From: Solen grandis
Taxonomy: Eukaryota > Mollusca > Bivalvia > Adapedonta > Solenidae
Assembly: GCA_021229015.1 (NCBI GenBank)
Contig: CM037781.1
Location: 42,356,152-42,420,151 of the forward strand
Direction: 5' to 3'
Length of the DNA: 64,000 bases
In this document: piece by piece, positions 12,738 to 25,499 of the stretch
Position numbering within the stretch: position 1 is the stretch's first letter
Layout: every line of letters starts with the position of its first letter
Position numbers and translations under genes: made by a program
The notes under the pieces: generated by a model
Database searches by the model: none
Told to the model about the DNA's origin: nothing
Seen by the model: the letters and a program-made list of their open reading frames with translations, nothing else

Positions 12738-14090
12738 GTAAATATACCATATACTGTTCATATATATTCAACAGTTTAATTAATATGTTCCACGGCATTT
12801 TTTTTCATCTTACTTTTTTAACTTTATAAATAATAATTAATTTGATTACTATTTATTTAGTAGTGGTATAGAGAGATATATTTTTCTTAACCTTTGCTTT
12901 ATTAACTTTAAATATTTTCAGCATGAAAGTATTATGTGTATAATTATGTATGTGTGTGTATGTATGTATATATATATGTTATGAGTATATATGTATTTGT
13001 ATATATATATGTGTGTATGCATATGTATATATATATGTGTGTGTATATATATATAAAATATATTCCTACCTACTATTGGAGTAAAAAGCTATTTGATTTA
13101 TTTGTATTTCTGCTTTTCAATGATACTTGTAATAGTGATATTATATGACACAAGTATTTAAAAATGACGGTTACATGATAAATATCAATACTGAAATTAT
13201 TTCATTTTTTCTTTATCTTTATCCTTTTATATCTTGTTAATCAGTTGTAACACTTTTCCATATAATTCCAACCGTCAAGGATTCACTATGTTCGGTTTTG
13301 CCGATGTGCATAACTTGTATTTGCCGATAAAATATTTGACATTACTTCCATTGTTATCATTTCAGTTTGGTCATTAAAGTAGTAGTAGCTGTTGTTGTTT
13401 TTGTCTACAAAACTAATCGTAATCCAGAAGTGATTGTCGCTTTATCCCATATTAAACAGAACAATTCCTCATACAGTGCTCAGTGAGGCTATACCACGTG
13501 ATATATTACGTCATTTAAACTTTCAAAAGCAGCATATTTTGCCTCGATTCGGAAAGAAAACTACTTTAAATATCTTACCTCTTCACCAATATCAATAGGT
13601 TATAGCTCAAACGAAGCGGAAAATTGTGCTCTACACAAAGGCTCTAATGAATATTGTGTCAGATTTACTGTTATTTCAAATATTCGAGAAAATATATCTG
13701 TGACGTGCTTTTCCTAATAACAAAAAAAAAATGCTCACGAACTCTGAAAGTTTTGAACCCTAAATGACCCTCGCTATGTGATGTGTGCCAATGGTGTACA
13801 TTTCTTAAAAAGACTCAATTTTTTAACTGCAACAGAATATTTGAGGTATATACTAACTCTTCCTTTAAGGTAGTTTTTTGTAACCTGGTATGTGTCACAT
13901 CATGAGTACATGTAAGTACAACCCCTTTCCACTGATCCATCAACTATGATCCTAAACAACTAAAGGGGGTTGATGGTGGAGCCCGTGCCAAACATGATGC
14001 ACGCACCACAATCTATGAGAATGAATATTACATGCTCAGCATTAATGACTTGTAAAAGCAATTCATTCCCGTTCAATATATGATGACAAG
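12738..14090. other. AT-rich sequence with TA/TG microsatellites
   Basis: Probably partly the 3' end of the LINE insertion. Interrupted (TATG)n, (TA)n and (TG)n runs occupy about 12943-13065. Nothing else is recognised. Confidence 0.5.
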
Positions 14091-15308
14091 TTGATATTGC
14101 TGCTGCAACTTTCAAATATTGATAAAAGACAACACCCAATTTGTTCAGTTCTTATATCTATTTATGCAGACAAATTTATGCAACTTGCTGTATGCGACCA
14201 TGGTGATTTTGTCTTTCGGAAAGCTGAGGCTCTTGGATCTAATAACTGTTTGAATGAGTAACTTAAATGTTTAACTTTAAATAACATAAAGACAGAATGC
14301 AATTATTTCGTCATTCCAGCGGAAAACTAGTCTACGTTCAAAAGTCCGACACGAATGTCAGTACAAGTATAGCAAGAGAGACCGGGGCTAAAGCCCAAAA
14401 GCTTAGAAGGATATGTGACAGACCTGTCTGCATTTCATCAATTTTCAAACAACATTCCCTCTAAAAACATCAAAACGCATAGATATAGAAGGCATTTTAA
14501 CATATATGCATATAATGAAGTTTAAGATGTGTTTATAAAGAACTCGCGGGGTTCTGTTTACACTGTAGAAGCACGCTTGAATGTCTACATACTTATTTAT
14601 TTATATTTTAATCATGCTAGCAATACAGCTGCCAACATGTTTAGTTCGACAATCTTTCTAGATAGTTCTAACTTTCCTAAAACGTCATCCCAAGTTTAAA
14701 TGGAAATGTTATAACTTTGAACTTATCGGATTCGCCTTGACGGTTGTTTCATTCGAGGTCATCGTCCACCTGTTTTTAAGGTAAAGTCCCTGTAATGGTT
14801 CCGCTACATTTCGGACCTCATGACCTTTCACGGAACAGAAAAGAACAGAAATTTTATTGATATAATTTGAACATATACGGTTCATCGTTACATATCAAAT
14901 AAACAATATATATACAGTGCGCAAAGACATAACAATGCGAGAGTGTAATAAAAAGATTACATATCCTTATAAATTATAATTATGTAGATCTTTCAAAATA
15001 CTTACAAATCTGTAAAAATAAAGTATTGCCGTCACAACTTAAAAGCATATTTACAGAATAAGGTTAATTTCTTAACAACATTTTCATTACCAGAATTTAG
15101 AAGTTGAACAAATTTTACCATACTCGGTCTAATATAGAAATGTCTTTTTATATATTTCTTCCTTAAGTTTTTAAAAATTTTCCTTCAATATTTAACATAT
15201 GCGTATAATTAAGTTTAGCAATTTATTTTTAATTTTATTTTTTCAATATATATATTGATATCTCAAAGTTTAATTTTAATTTCATTTCATTTTTTTTAAT
15301 TTCACGGA

Positions 15309-15353
15309 GATAACCAAGGCTTCCTAATGTTTCATTAGGGTACCTTGGTTATC
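15309..15353. repeat. 45-bp near-palindrome (hairpin)
   Basis: GATAACCAAGG at the left pairs perfectly with CCTTGGTTATC at the right. Between them CCTAATG pairs with CATTAGG around a TTT loop, with a few mismatched bases between the two stems. It could be a terminal hairpin of a mobile element. Confidence 0.75.
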
Positions 15354-16012
15354 TTGATAAATGTTGAGTGGTTCAAGACGCAGCGGAACCTTGACGTCTC
15401 TATATGGCAGCAACAAAAAAAAACTGCTTAATATGTAAAACAGTACGTTAACTCTTTATTATTATGTTTCACTATGGAGTTTAGACGATGGTCTTATTAA
15501 AGATGTGATCTGATTGTAGCACTAAACACCATAGTCAATAGTGAAATAAAAAGAATAATAGGGTGGTTTTATTGAAGTGGTTTTACTGTGGGTGTTGCTT
15601 TACGGTGCATATGGCCTTATGATTGAGGTGACCTTGCTAAAAGGCGTGTCTGTGTTTGACGTTTTACTGTACAGGTAATGAAATGTGGTACTCTTTTCTC
15701 ATATTTTGCCAGCTGGACATCGCATTGTAGACATAAACAACATCATTCTGTACATATCAGTTTCCAGTTTTACTTTCGAATATCAGCTTGTTTATTCTTC
15801 ATAGTGCGAACTAATTATAAAGTGGGTGTAAGAAAGTGTTCAGTTTTGATTGATTCTTGCGTTGATTAGACGATAAGTTTGACATAACCTTTAAGGAAAT
15901 AGGCCATGTAGTTTAAAGTTATTTTACGTTGATTGGGAGAAACATTCTTATAGCTTATATTTATCCTATTATTGAAAGGTTCCTGGGTTGGACCAGTACT
16001 TGGAATCCTTAT

Positions 16013-16085
16013 TTTCAATCTAATTCGAACCCACAGCTTTCGGATTCGGAGTCAAATACATTTACTATATCGCCACGTCGCCCTC
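16013..16085 (-). mobile_element. tRNA-like SINE head fragment
   Basis: Read on the minus strand it gives GGGCGACGTGGCGATATAGT, then a gap, then GTGGGTTCGAATTAG, which fits a degenerate pol III A box and B box (GGTTCGAAT). No tail domain is attached, so it is a fragment and not a functional tRNA. Confidence 0.4.
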
Positions 16086-17591
16086 AAGCCATGTACTAAA
16101 TATACCTCTGTGTAACGGTAAAAAATTGTATACTTTATTTAAAAAAATATTTTACATTATATCCATTTATTGTATTATTCAGCCTTTGCATGCAAACATT
16201 GTTAAACAACTTTGAATGTGTGTTCGATCTCAGCATAGGCTATTTCTTTTCCCAGTTTTAATGTATTCCACCAAGGCATGCGATTCAAAATTTCAATAAT
16301 TAAGTCGCCAAAAACACATTAATGTGCATCTCTAGCGAGAACAAACAATAAGACGATAATACCTGGTTTTCTTATTTGCCAGTTGTACTAAGCGACCGCG
16401 TGTTTCTACACCGGACAATTAGTCTTCCCATACCAACAATTTATATTAGATCCGGTAATTTCGGTATATTTGCGCTCTTTTAGTCACGAAATGATAAAAA
16501 TGGAAAACATTAGAATATAAATGGCTCCAAATCATGGAATTGTTATGCACATGAACTGCACACTGCTATTGTGAATCTATGTTCATTATATAGATTTACA
16601 TCGATAATCATCATAAAATGCTGGCGAAGACCGACTATTATGCAGGCACATCGTGCAATTATACACAATTAAATGCGCCCCACTTGATGAAAATCGTTAG
16701 AGCCGCTAGATTTATCTGCAACCATACAGAGTATTACGGACATCATCTGTCTACTCACTTGAATGTGTTTCATTTATATTTCTCCCTTCTCTCTTTTTTT
16801 AAGTGTTGCAAGAAATATATAATATTCAGTTCTCCTTTTTCAGAGTCTGTCTAGGATTGGTTAATTTTATTCTAATGAATATGTATTCAGTGACACTGTA
16901 TTATATTAGTCTGTATTTGTCTTTGAAATAGCTTTGTGAGAAAATTCGGAAATGGATCTACATCGATCTTACATTCTTTAACTTGAGAGCGTCCAAAGAT
17001 ATACCTATATGATCAGTCTGAAACCAAATGTACCAGTATTCCACCAAACATACTTAGCGCTTAGTAAAACTTAAATATTAGAAAGGAAAATCATAATTTT
17101 TGTATCTCTAATAAAAATATCCATATAATTAATGTTTTAGCAGAAACAAATATTTTTAATTATTAACGTAATATTGTATGACAATTTTGTCATATACTTG
17201 AATATCCCGTATTAAATATTTGGGTATCTTTATTAGAGAAACAAAAATGATGGAACTCATCCCTAAGTATTTAGGTATTACTAGTGCAAAGTAATGTTGG
17301 TGGAACTCGAGACTGGTATTACTGAGTGGTAGAGACTAAAGTCGGCCGGTCCCGAGGTTGGGAACGAGTCGTTATACGGAAGTCGTTTAAAGTGGTACTG
17401 GTATGGTATATTTCACTCACTTAATGTTCAGCACATAAAGTTTTGTATACTTTATTTGTAAAAAGTGTTGCCGCATTGGTCGGACGACCTGATGACATAT
17501 TGAATAACACTTGTGTGAATAATAACTTGTGTGGTATGATGTCTTTTGCAAACGGCTTAATCTCGCAGAGATGTTATATCTGTCTCATTAA

Positions 17592-17809
17592 CCCTTTCCC
17601 TTATAGAGGACACCATGAAAAGACCTATGCGAACAACATAAAACCAGATCGCAGGCTGATCAGGTTTTGTGCTCTTCGCTGCTCCTCAGTGGTCTGGAAA
17701 TGAGGATTTTGTAATTAAATTTGGTAAGGTTTAACTGTGGTTTTCTGCAGATCAGGCTTTATGTGGTACCTATTGAGTGCGTTAAAATGAGTATTTATGA
17801 GGGAAAGGG
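17592..17809 (-). mobile_element. piggyBac-like MITE, copy 2
   Basis: Intact TTAA on both sides (17588-17591 and 17810-17813). Tips are CCCTTTCCCTTATAGAGG and the complement of GAGGGAAAGGG. The interior is the same as in copy 1 but in the opposite orientation. About 218 bp, non-coding. Confidence 0.88.
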
Positions 17810-17813
17810 TTAA

Positions 17814-19075
17814 GACAACGTCCCGAGATGACTAAATACTTCTAGAGGGAAAAAGCTGAATGGGGGATCCCTGGGTTAAAACGATGACCGGATTGCCGGC
17901 TAGTTGCGTTTCCTGAAATATCCAAATCTTAATTTAAAAACAAATATAATAAATCTTCTTAAGTCAGACCAAATTTGAAATTCTTAGGAGACAAATGACC
18001 TTATTCAGTTAGAGAGTGCTGGTAATATCTCATGCTTTTCTGTCCCCGTGTCAACACTCAATAAGTAAGAAAATTCTAGAGTTTTAGTATCTGGAATGAA
18101 GGAAAGTCTGAATATGAGATCTTTTGTGAAACGTAGGCCAGAAGATTACAAATAACATATCTAACAGGACACCCGTGAAAAAATCTGAATTGAGACGGAA
18201 ATATATCTCAAGCGCATATAAATGTTCCTGTCAGAATTATTGATGTTGTCCGAGACTCTCGCAAACGTTCATTCTTCAAAATCATAGTCAAGTCAAATAA
18301 ATTATTCAATTCATTTCTTAATCTTGGAAATGTTCTTGTTCTGACAGTGTCTATCCATATTGGACAAAAGTGCCAACTGTAGGTGCACGGGACATTTGCA
18401 ACTGGCAGGTCACTGATCAACGAAAGTGAAACAGACAAGGAGACACACTGCGTCTTATAAATCACAGCACTTTAATATCTGTGAGAGACTGCCGTCATAT
18501 AACAAACATTGACCCTGGAACACATGGAAATATTACATATACACACTTATATCTAAAATGTAAGTGTATTTTACCAGAGATTTATATTTATTTTACCTTA
18601 CTGCATTAGGAATAAAAACAAAAAAACAAAAAATGCTAGTGCATAATTACGATACAATGGTGTACATGAAAGTCCCCGGTGTTTGCATTCGCTCACACAA
18701 ATTCTTTATGTCTCTATTTAGATTGTAAAAAGTATAATTAATTGATATAAAAACAAGTGATATTTTCGCTAAAACGTCAAATAGATCGATTTTCTGTTTC
18801 TATTTTTTTTTATTTACGTTTAAAAAAAGTCTTAAGAATATGCATCGTGTATTGCTTATCCTGATATGGCAAATTGCGACACAATTCAAGGGAAGAAAGA
18901 AGTGCAGTCAGATTCCCTATAGTTTAAGAACGGTTATTCGCCCTGCACTGATAATTTAAAGAACTATGCAGATTTGCAATATGAATGTTCTGCTGAAATA
19001 GAAACCTTGAAAATCCGTTTTGACCAAATTTGCGTATGTCTTCTTTATGATGTCAAAAAAGTGTAATTAGTCACG
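17814..19075. other. Intergenic region without a recognised gene
   Basis: Nothing recognised on either strand beyond A-rich runs (about 18615-18633) and T-rich runs (about 18804-18812). Confidence 0.5.
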
Positions 19076-19088
19076 TAAAATACTTGAC

Positions 19089-19195
19089 ACCGGTCCAGGA
19101 GGCCGAGTGGTTAGAGCGTCCGCCCCGGAATCGGGAGGTCGTGGGTTCGAACACCGGCCGCGACATACCAAAGTCGTAAAAAATGATACTGTTAT
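19089..19195 (+). mobile_element. SINE, 5' half (tRNA-like head), split by a transposon
   Basis: The head reads GGCCGAGTGGTTAGAGCG (A-box region) and GGTCGTGGGTTCGAACACC (B box), then CGACATACCAAAGTCGT. The same head is seen complete at 45096-45393 on the minus strand. The SINE resumes at 21466. The 13-base stretch TAAAATACTTGAC before it (19076-19088) recurs with one change after the 3' half (21673-21685), which marks the original target-site duplication. Confidence 0.88.
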
Positions 19196-21465
19196 TATGG
19201 AGGCTATTCGTTGCCAAAAATCCAGCCTTGTTGATCTGAGTTGAACAGTTTATTTTCCGACAAAATACACAATTCATTTGAATTTCTTAGTATTTAAACT
19301 CCAGAGATACATTCTTGGACTGAATTTGCCGATGCAACATTGTAAATACGTATTTCAACAAAATGCATTTTGATAAACTACAAAACGCCTTCTTACTTTA
19401 ACGCTCGCAACTTTACATTGTCCGACCATCATGATTCGGCTCAGCTTAATCCAGATTTACACGTTTGCAATGTTGATAAATAAGCTCCGCCCATTTCCCC
19501 GCTCACTACTTCATCGTAAATAAACGTAATTGTCCGCTCACTTTCGGTATTTTCCGACAACGACTGGCAAATCTCCACGCAGTTACCTCCCATGTACGAA
19601 TTAGGGAAATGTTGCAGCGTGTAGGTCTACACATTCAAGGTAAATGCATTAAGAGAATTAAACAGTATCACAATTATTTACTAAGCACCATGTGTTTCAG
19701 TTGCATGAGTGCCATTGCAGGTATTGAATCAACATCAGAAGATATAAAAAAGATTAGTTTTTGAAACGTACCCCACCTACATTGTAAAGCCAGCAATATA
19801 AGCGCAGCAAGGCGTAAATTTATATTTAGATTTTTATATCCCTGGCTAGGATTTTAACTTTGATGTTTTTTTAGTCGAGCCACCAAAGCCACATGATATG
19901 AGAACCTACTTCACCACAATTGAGCTTTTTTCCAAATTTAATATCTAGCCACTGCCATTACTGGTGTTGTGAATTCGCGCTCAATGACACTTTCATAAAA
20001 AAAAGTCGATTTTTTTATTCACAATTTTCAGAAAAACAATGCATAATTTTCACAAACAGAGCTGAGGTGTACCGGACTCAATTTTTTTGGTAACAATTCA
20101 AGAACACATCCAAAATTAAGGTGCCTTAAGTAGTCAATATTGACTTTTGGCAGTATAAAGTTCAAGTTGAATCTTTAATCAGGAGATGTTCTGTAAAGAT
20201 ATAAGATACCTCCTGCTTTAATAAAGATTGATCCTTTGCTTGTCACCTAGTATATTAATGTTTTAAATGCAAAAAAGTGTCTGACTTCCAATATTATTTT
20301 GAATCTCTGTGTTTGTTCATATACATACCTGCAGATTGGTTAATTTCTTTAAGAAAATACACAAAAGTTACATGCCATCAACTGTCTGTGTCTTAATCCA
20401 ACTCTTAATGGTTTTTTTCCAGACAGTAAAAATTACTGCTTGACTATAAATCAAGATTTTTTATGCAAAACAAATATATTTATAGAAGGAATAAGTCAAA
20501 TTGATATTTAAGGTTCAGTTAAGTTGCTGCTTTACTATTGTCCAATTTTCAAGTCAAAACAATGGAAGATTTGCTACAGATAGATCTATACAATAATTTT
20601 TGGTCTGGCTGCTGCCTTTCCCAGTATATTAAGTAACATTTAATTACTATATCAGAAATATAACCTTAATACTAGGGTATGACTGGAAAGAAAAAAGAGA
20701 AAAAATTATCTTTAAAAACTTTCATTTCTTAATATTCACTTATAACGTTAGTAAAATTTAAACCAAAAGTATGAAGTTTAAATGTCTGTACATAGCAACT
20801 TCCCTTTCATAGATCTACATAACATTTTTTCAACCATATTTTTTTTTCGTTTTCATTTTACCATGTATATATTAAAAGAGTCCAAAGATAAGTATAATGA
20901 TTAACAATTGATGTATATAAAATTATTGTATCTACAAAGTATCATTTTCAGACTCAGGTAAATACGAAATCTTTCTGTACTTACCGATTTATCATGGTGT
21001 AAGAGTTACCTCTCTTTATTTTCCGCTCGTGAAATTTGGCTCCGCCTTTAAATCTTCGCCTATTTCCGTGATACTGCCATATATGGAAGTTGCAAAATCG
21101 TCTACAAATGTTAATCGCGTAGAAATGTAAAAGTCAAGTATGAGAGTGTTATCTGATGCGGCTCCATTCTCGAACGTCGTGATGTACGGCGTAAAACGTG
21201 TCGTGTATGTCGTTGTACATTTCGTAAATTTGAGTTTAAAAAATTATAAATATTATTTGCATTTTATCTTAGCTGCATGTTACCAAATTACATTCTAGAA
21301 GTAAAAACGTTACTAGTTAAATCGAGATAATCAAAACGCACAATACGAGCACAATATGTACCTCTCGGATAAACGTTTATACTTTTACAAATCTGTTTAG
21401 TTGAACCGAAGTATAAATTGTCATGATTACAAGGCTGGATTTTTGGCAACGAATAGCCTCCATTA
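19196..21465. mobile_element. 2.27-kb DNA transposon with 32-bp perfect TIRs, inserted in a SINE
   Basis: Positions 19199-19230 (GGAGGCTATTCGTTGCCAAA...) are the exact reverse complement of 21430-21461. GTTAT on both outer sides (19191-19195 and 21466-21470) is a plausible 5-bp target duplication. The interior shows GC-richer islands near each end (about 19390-19600 and 21000-21190) but no open frame with transposase features, so it is a non-autonomous or decayed element. Superfamily unknown. It must be younger than the SINE it splits. Confidence 0.85.
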
Positions 21466-21672
21466 GTTATAGCTCCCTTGCATGGCGCTCAGCATATAAA
21501 TTAGTTCTAGGACTGATTGGCCCGGTGTCAGGATAATGTGACTGGATGTGGTATCATGCCACGTGTCTACGGCGTGATAATGCAGTGTGGCAGCACTATA
21601 CCTGTCAAAAGTAGACATCGTCTCCAAATGACTGAAATACTGTCGATGGGACGTTAAATCCAATGAACAATT
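21466..21672 (+). mobile_element. SINE, 3' half of the split copy
   Basis: Continues the SINE from 19195: AGCTCCCTTGCATGGCGCTC, GATGTGGTATCATGCCACG and the conserved tail ATGACTGAAATACTGTCGAT followed by GGGACGTTAAA. The matching target duplication follows at 21673-21685. The minus-strand open frame over this stretch is an artefact of the SINE. Confidence 0.86.
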
Positions 21673-21689
21673 TAAAATACTTAACCTGT

Positions 21690-22924
21690 GTAAGGCGTGC
21701 GTTTTTAAGTTGATCACTTGTATAAGGGTCAAGTGACCCTGCTGCAAGTCAGCTGGAAGACCTTTTAACATGAAAAATACTGTGGTACTAGACCTAGAAT
21801 CGACTCCAACGCAGGAATATTCTAATTCCTTCCAGGGCGCAAAGTACTGGTACAACCCAAGAAATGTGGAGAGTAATAAGTGCAAGTTGTAAAATAAAAA
21901 AAACGTATTTCCCAAATGACGTTAATGATATAACTGCATTCCCATACACTACCATAAAAAAGTCGGTAAGTAAAAATATCTTTTAAATCTTGTAACATAT
22001 AGTTATAAATAGAACGAAACAAATGAGCACACCTGTGCAAGGACAAACAGCAATTTAACAGACTGTAGCCTTACGAACCTCAGTACACATTTACCTCGTT
22101 TCAAGACAAACCGAGATAGGTTTACGTGTGAATTAAACACGTATGCAACATTTAATGGTTTTAGCTACAAAGGTCGTTTCAAATTCAAAAACAAATGTCA
22201 ACATGATATTAGTTTGCTAAGGTTTAATTTGTGGAAATTAATACAAAACAGTAGCGTTTCGTGCAATAGTTATAAAATACGCGATGTGTTGGTAGTACAT
22301 GGATATTTCTATTGGTATTCCATATTCCTAAAATTTAAATTTAAATGAGGTTAAGATAAGACGTACAGGTCATGCAAGCGCCCCATACCGGAAACTTAAC
22401 ACCCACCCCGCTCCCTTAAATTGTATGTTTCTTTGTTGGGAAAGTTTATATCTTATATATTATAAATTCTACTTAAATGTGTCGATAGCACATAAGTGTA
22501 TCTTCCTAAACTTATTTCATATGATGTTTAAAGGGGAACGTTTTCAAATCCATCGGGGATAAGATGTAGATTCCCGGGTAGGACATTTGAAGATGAGGTG
22601 GTGAGGGTCTCAATACGTTTTCAATATGCCCCACCCGGGAATATACAACCTTTCAAATTGGGGGGGGGGGGGGGGGGCATAAATCGAGGGCCACTTAAAA
22701 AATTTCATCCTTCGAATTTAAAAACGTGTTCACGTTACTCGGGGGAGGGGGGGGGGTACGGGGGAAAAACGTGCCTTAGGCAAACACTGGGCATTTAAGA
22801 TGGTGGAGGAATCTCAAAACGTTTCCATTATGCCCTACCGAAAAAAAAAAATTCAAATGCTCTTGGGAATATATAAAAGTTTTTTCATGTTACCGGTGGG
22901 AATTTGGGGGTGACTTGAGATCGC
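21690..22924. other. Intergenic region without a recognised gene
   Basis: Contains G homopolymers (about 22661-22677 and 22748-22757) within a set of loosely repeated blocks (CAATATGCCCCACCCGGGAA / CATTATGCCCTACCGAAAAA) at 22600-22860. Nothing coding is recognised. Confidence 0.5.
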
Positions 22925-23195
22925 TACACCAGTCCGTCTGTGGCAGAGTGCTGTAGGAGGGTCTGTCCCGCAATCGGGAGGCCTTGGATTCTGTCACATA
23001 CAAACGTCGTTAGAAATGATCTTGCTGGGCGATCGGCATGAAAGGGTAGTTCCTGGACTGGTTGAGTGTCATGCCACCTGTCTATGATGTTGTATCGCAT
23101 TGAGGCATCACTGTAACTAATTCACGTAGACAAAACTTCCAAAATGACAAAATGATTGAAATATTGTCAGTGAGACGTTCAACCAATCACATCAA
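22925..23195 (+). mobile_element. Degenerate SINE, same family as 45096-45393
   Basis: A diverged head (GTGGCAGAGTGCTGTAGGAG, CGCAATCGGGAGGCCTTGGA) is followed by GTCATGCCACCTGTCTATGA and the tail ATGATTGAAATATTGTCAGT, GAGACGTTCAACC. All landmarks occur in the same order as in the complete copy. Confidence 0.7.
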
Positions 23196-25118
23196 AAAGT
23201 TGTGTGTTAAGGCCATCCCAGTAATACCCTGATACCCAACTCATTTTAAGGCTGGCGAAGATCCCGGGCACAAATGGTATAAGTATACTTTCTAAAACAC
23301 TAAGGGCACCTTGGTAGAACCTAAGACTTTTCTTTTTCATTTATTTTTGGTAAGTCCACTTCAATTACATTTCAGCATAATTTGCAAAACGTTACCATGA
23401 ATACAAAGGTTCAGTATAATGCAATTTTATAAAACAAGGGAACCAAGATGGTACCAATTCTTTCAACTGAGATACATTGCTTTCATTGCCTATTATAGTG
23501 TAGCTTAATACGTTCAAGCTGCGGGTTTAAGTAAACGTAACCTAGATATATATATATAACTTACCTTACATAAATTTCTTGTGGCCGGCATAGCCAGTTG
23601 CTTATCTAACAAAGAAATGTGAGACAGTAATATATTCACAGCTCACTAAAAATGATTACACCAAAACCTGATCTAAAGTCAATTACATGAAGAAGAATCA
23701 AGCTTGAATAACGTTCAAATTTACTAGATATATATAAATAACAATACAACTACCCCATGGTAGGGTAACAATCAGGGTCTAAAAATGATGAACCGGTACA
23801 GGTATTGTCACAAGCATTGATATATACCAAAATGTTTGCCAAAGTAACGGCATAGGTTGGCATAAATGGTGGCGTTCCGAGAAATCTAAGATGGCCGCCA
23901 AATGAAAAATAGAACTAAGATATATAAACATTTGGCTCATTACTCATTCTTAATGCTTGAAAAATATAAATAAGTAAAATTTCTTTGAGGAAATGTATTT
24001 TAAGAAAAGTAGTTCTTTCATTAGGGCCAAGATAGTTTTCAAAGCCTATTTCAAGGTCAAAGGTCAAACTTTGAGGAACATACCATTCTGGGTATTTTTT
24101 TATTTTTTTTTAATCTTGATGACAATTATTTATAGAAATTGATTTCAAAGGAACCGTTTTTCTTTTTTTTGTATATCAAATTGTTTTACAGGATTTATAT
24201 TTTGTGAAACCACTTTCCTAAATTGGCATACTTGGTGATATCTCATAAATCCAAGATGGCCGCCAAAATGAAAAAAATGAAGGTAATAGTCGATATTGTC
24301 TTAGTACACAATTTTATGTTTACTAAGAAAAATATAAATATGCAAAAATTTCTTTGAAGAAAGCTTTATTTCAAGATTACGTATGTTTATTTTCATAGAG
24401 GCCATGGTCATATTTAATGCCAATGTCAAAACCGCGAGGAAAGAGCAATTTTGACATCATTTGTAAGAAAAAAAACATTTTCATAATATTAATTCAATAA
24501 TACTAAATACATTTAATGGATGCTTCAAATGCTACGTAGTTTGATAGTAAGACAAAATAAATGTATATGCACAGAAATATCACCAATAGTAAAAATCATT
24601 ATGAATAATGATATATCGCAAATAGAACAATTACTTTTTTAACATTTTCTTATAGCATTGATATGCGTATCTTGAATACCATGATATATCATTTAAACAA
24701 GAGTCAAGGTCAAATGGTATACCTTTAGTGTAATATTTAGGTAATAAGCTTGCTGAATAACATATTTCATATTTGCTAACCTCTAGAGGATTTATGTTGT
24801 GAACAAATTTTGTACAGGTGCTGCCTTAAAGAATCCCTTTACACTTGTTTTCACACGTATAATCATTGTAGTGGCACATGCCAAAACAAGAGAAAATCAG
24901 ATCATTCAAAAGTTCAATGTGTTTGGTACATGTACTACGAAACACAGTGCAAATGTTTTGGTTGCAATGTATTATTGGGAAGTATCAGAGGAATTTAAAA
25001 GAAAATCCCCTGTTTGTTGCCTGAAAACTGATCTTTCGATCATGATAATACACACGCATTTCATATAATTAATTATCAAAATCAGTATCGCTTAAAATAC
25101 ATTATTTAATGTGTTGTT
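23196..25118. other. Intergenic region with a diverged tandem duplication
   Basis: Two diverged copies of a roughly 360-bp unit lie at about 23865-24100 and 24225-24450. Each has AAGATGGCCGCCAAA followed by an A-rich run, GAAAAATATAAATA and a FTTT-rich stretch ending in a GGTCAAAGGTCAAA or ATGCCAATGTCAAAA block. A cysteine-rich open frame near 24810-24998 has no supporting splice signals or homology that I can recognise. Confidence 0.55.
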
Positions 25119-25310
25119 AGCTCCACCTTTCGAAGAAAAAAAATGTGGAGCTATGGTCATGACCCTCCTGTCGGCGTCGGTGTAGAATAAGATTCAGGTT
25201 TTCATTCATGTCCATTTCTCTAAAGCCGTCAAACATATTCTATGCAAACTTAGAATACTTGCTCACTATAAACAAGAGCACCGTATGCGAGTGTCAACGC
25301 TCGTCTGTTT
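25119..25310 (+). mobile_element. Short terminal-hairpin element (Helentron/pearl-like architecture)
   Basis: Starts TTAGCTCCAC..., which pairs with GTGGAGCTA (25143-25151) to form a terminal stem. It continues CCTGTCGGCGTCGGTGTAG, a feature shared in form with 33780-35200. It ends with CAAGAGCACCGTATGCGAGT and a small stem CGAG...CTCG. No tandem core remains. The assignment to non-autonomous Helitron/Helentron or pearl-type elements rests on architecture only. Confidence 0.6.
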
Positions 25311-25370
25311 TTGCCCATAGTCTGATACCTCTTATCTGGAATTTCCGCGACAGGTAACAGTATATGCAAC

Positions 25371-25462
25371 AGTTGGCCCATCGGTGCAGTGGGTAAAACA
25401 GTCAGGTTGTTTTTCATTCAAACGGCATTGAAAAGGGGTGTGTGTTCGAGTCCCAGCCGGAG
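25371..25462 (+). mobile_element. tRNA-like SINE head fragment
   Basis: GGTGCAGTGGGTAAAACAGT followed by GTGTGTTCGAGTCCCAGCCG fits pol III A and B boxes, and T-rich sequence follows at once. No functional tRNA fold was worked out; a SINE-derived fragment is more likely. Confidence 0.45.
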
Positions 25463-25499
25463 AACAATTTATATCATCTTTTTTTTTCTTTCTTTTATT

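Larger units (their letters stand above)
10620..14320 (-). repeat. Older inverted duplication, arm 2, interrupted by a LINE fragment
   Basis: Colinear, in reverse, with 3050-4680. This arm is over 2 kb longer, mostly because of extra sequence between about 11935 and 14090 that includes a LINE 3' remnant. Matching blocks flank that insert on both sides: TAATGAC near 11912 continues the partner sequence, and matching resumes near 14100 with a TTTCGG...CTCTTGGATCT block. Confidence 0.75.
14321..17587. other. Intergenic region without a recognised gene
   Basis: AT-rich. A stretch at about 14833-15300, starting GAACAGAAATTTTATTGATA and followed by long A/T-rich sequence, looks like the reverse of a LINE or SINE 3' end, but the case is weak. 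A hairpin lies at 15309-15353 and a tRNA-like patch at 16013-16085 on the minus strand. The open frames here have no recognisable motifs. Confidence 0.5.

Noticed and set aside
19089..19165. Possible tRNA gene (A and B boxes present)
   Set aside because: It is the head of a SINE: the body and target duplications are present, and the acceptor stem does not close.
21463..21915. 150-codon open frame on the minus strand
   Set aside because: More than half of it is the reverse complement of a SINE tail; no protein features and no splice context.
24799..25068. Two overlapping open frames, one cysteine-rich
   Set aside because: No signal peptide, domain pattern or splice signals; probably chance within repeat-rich DNA.
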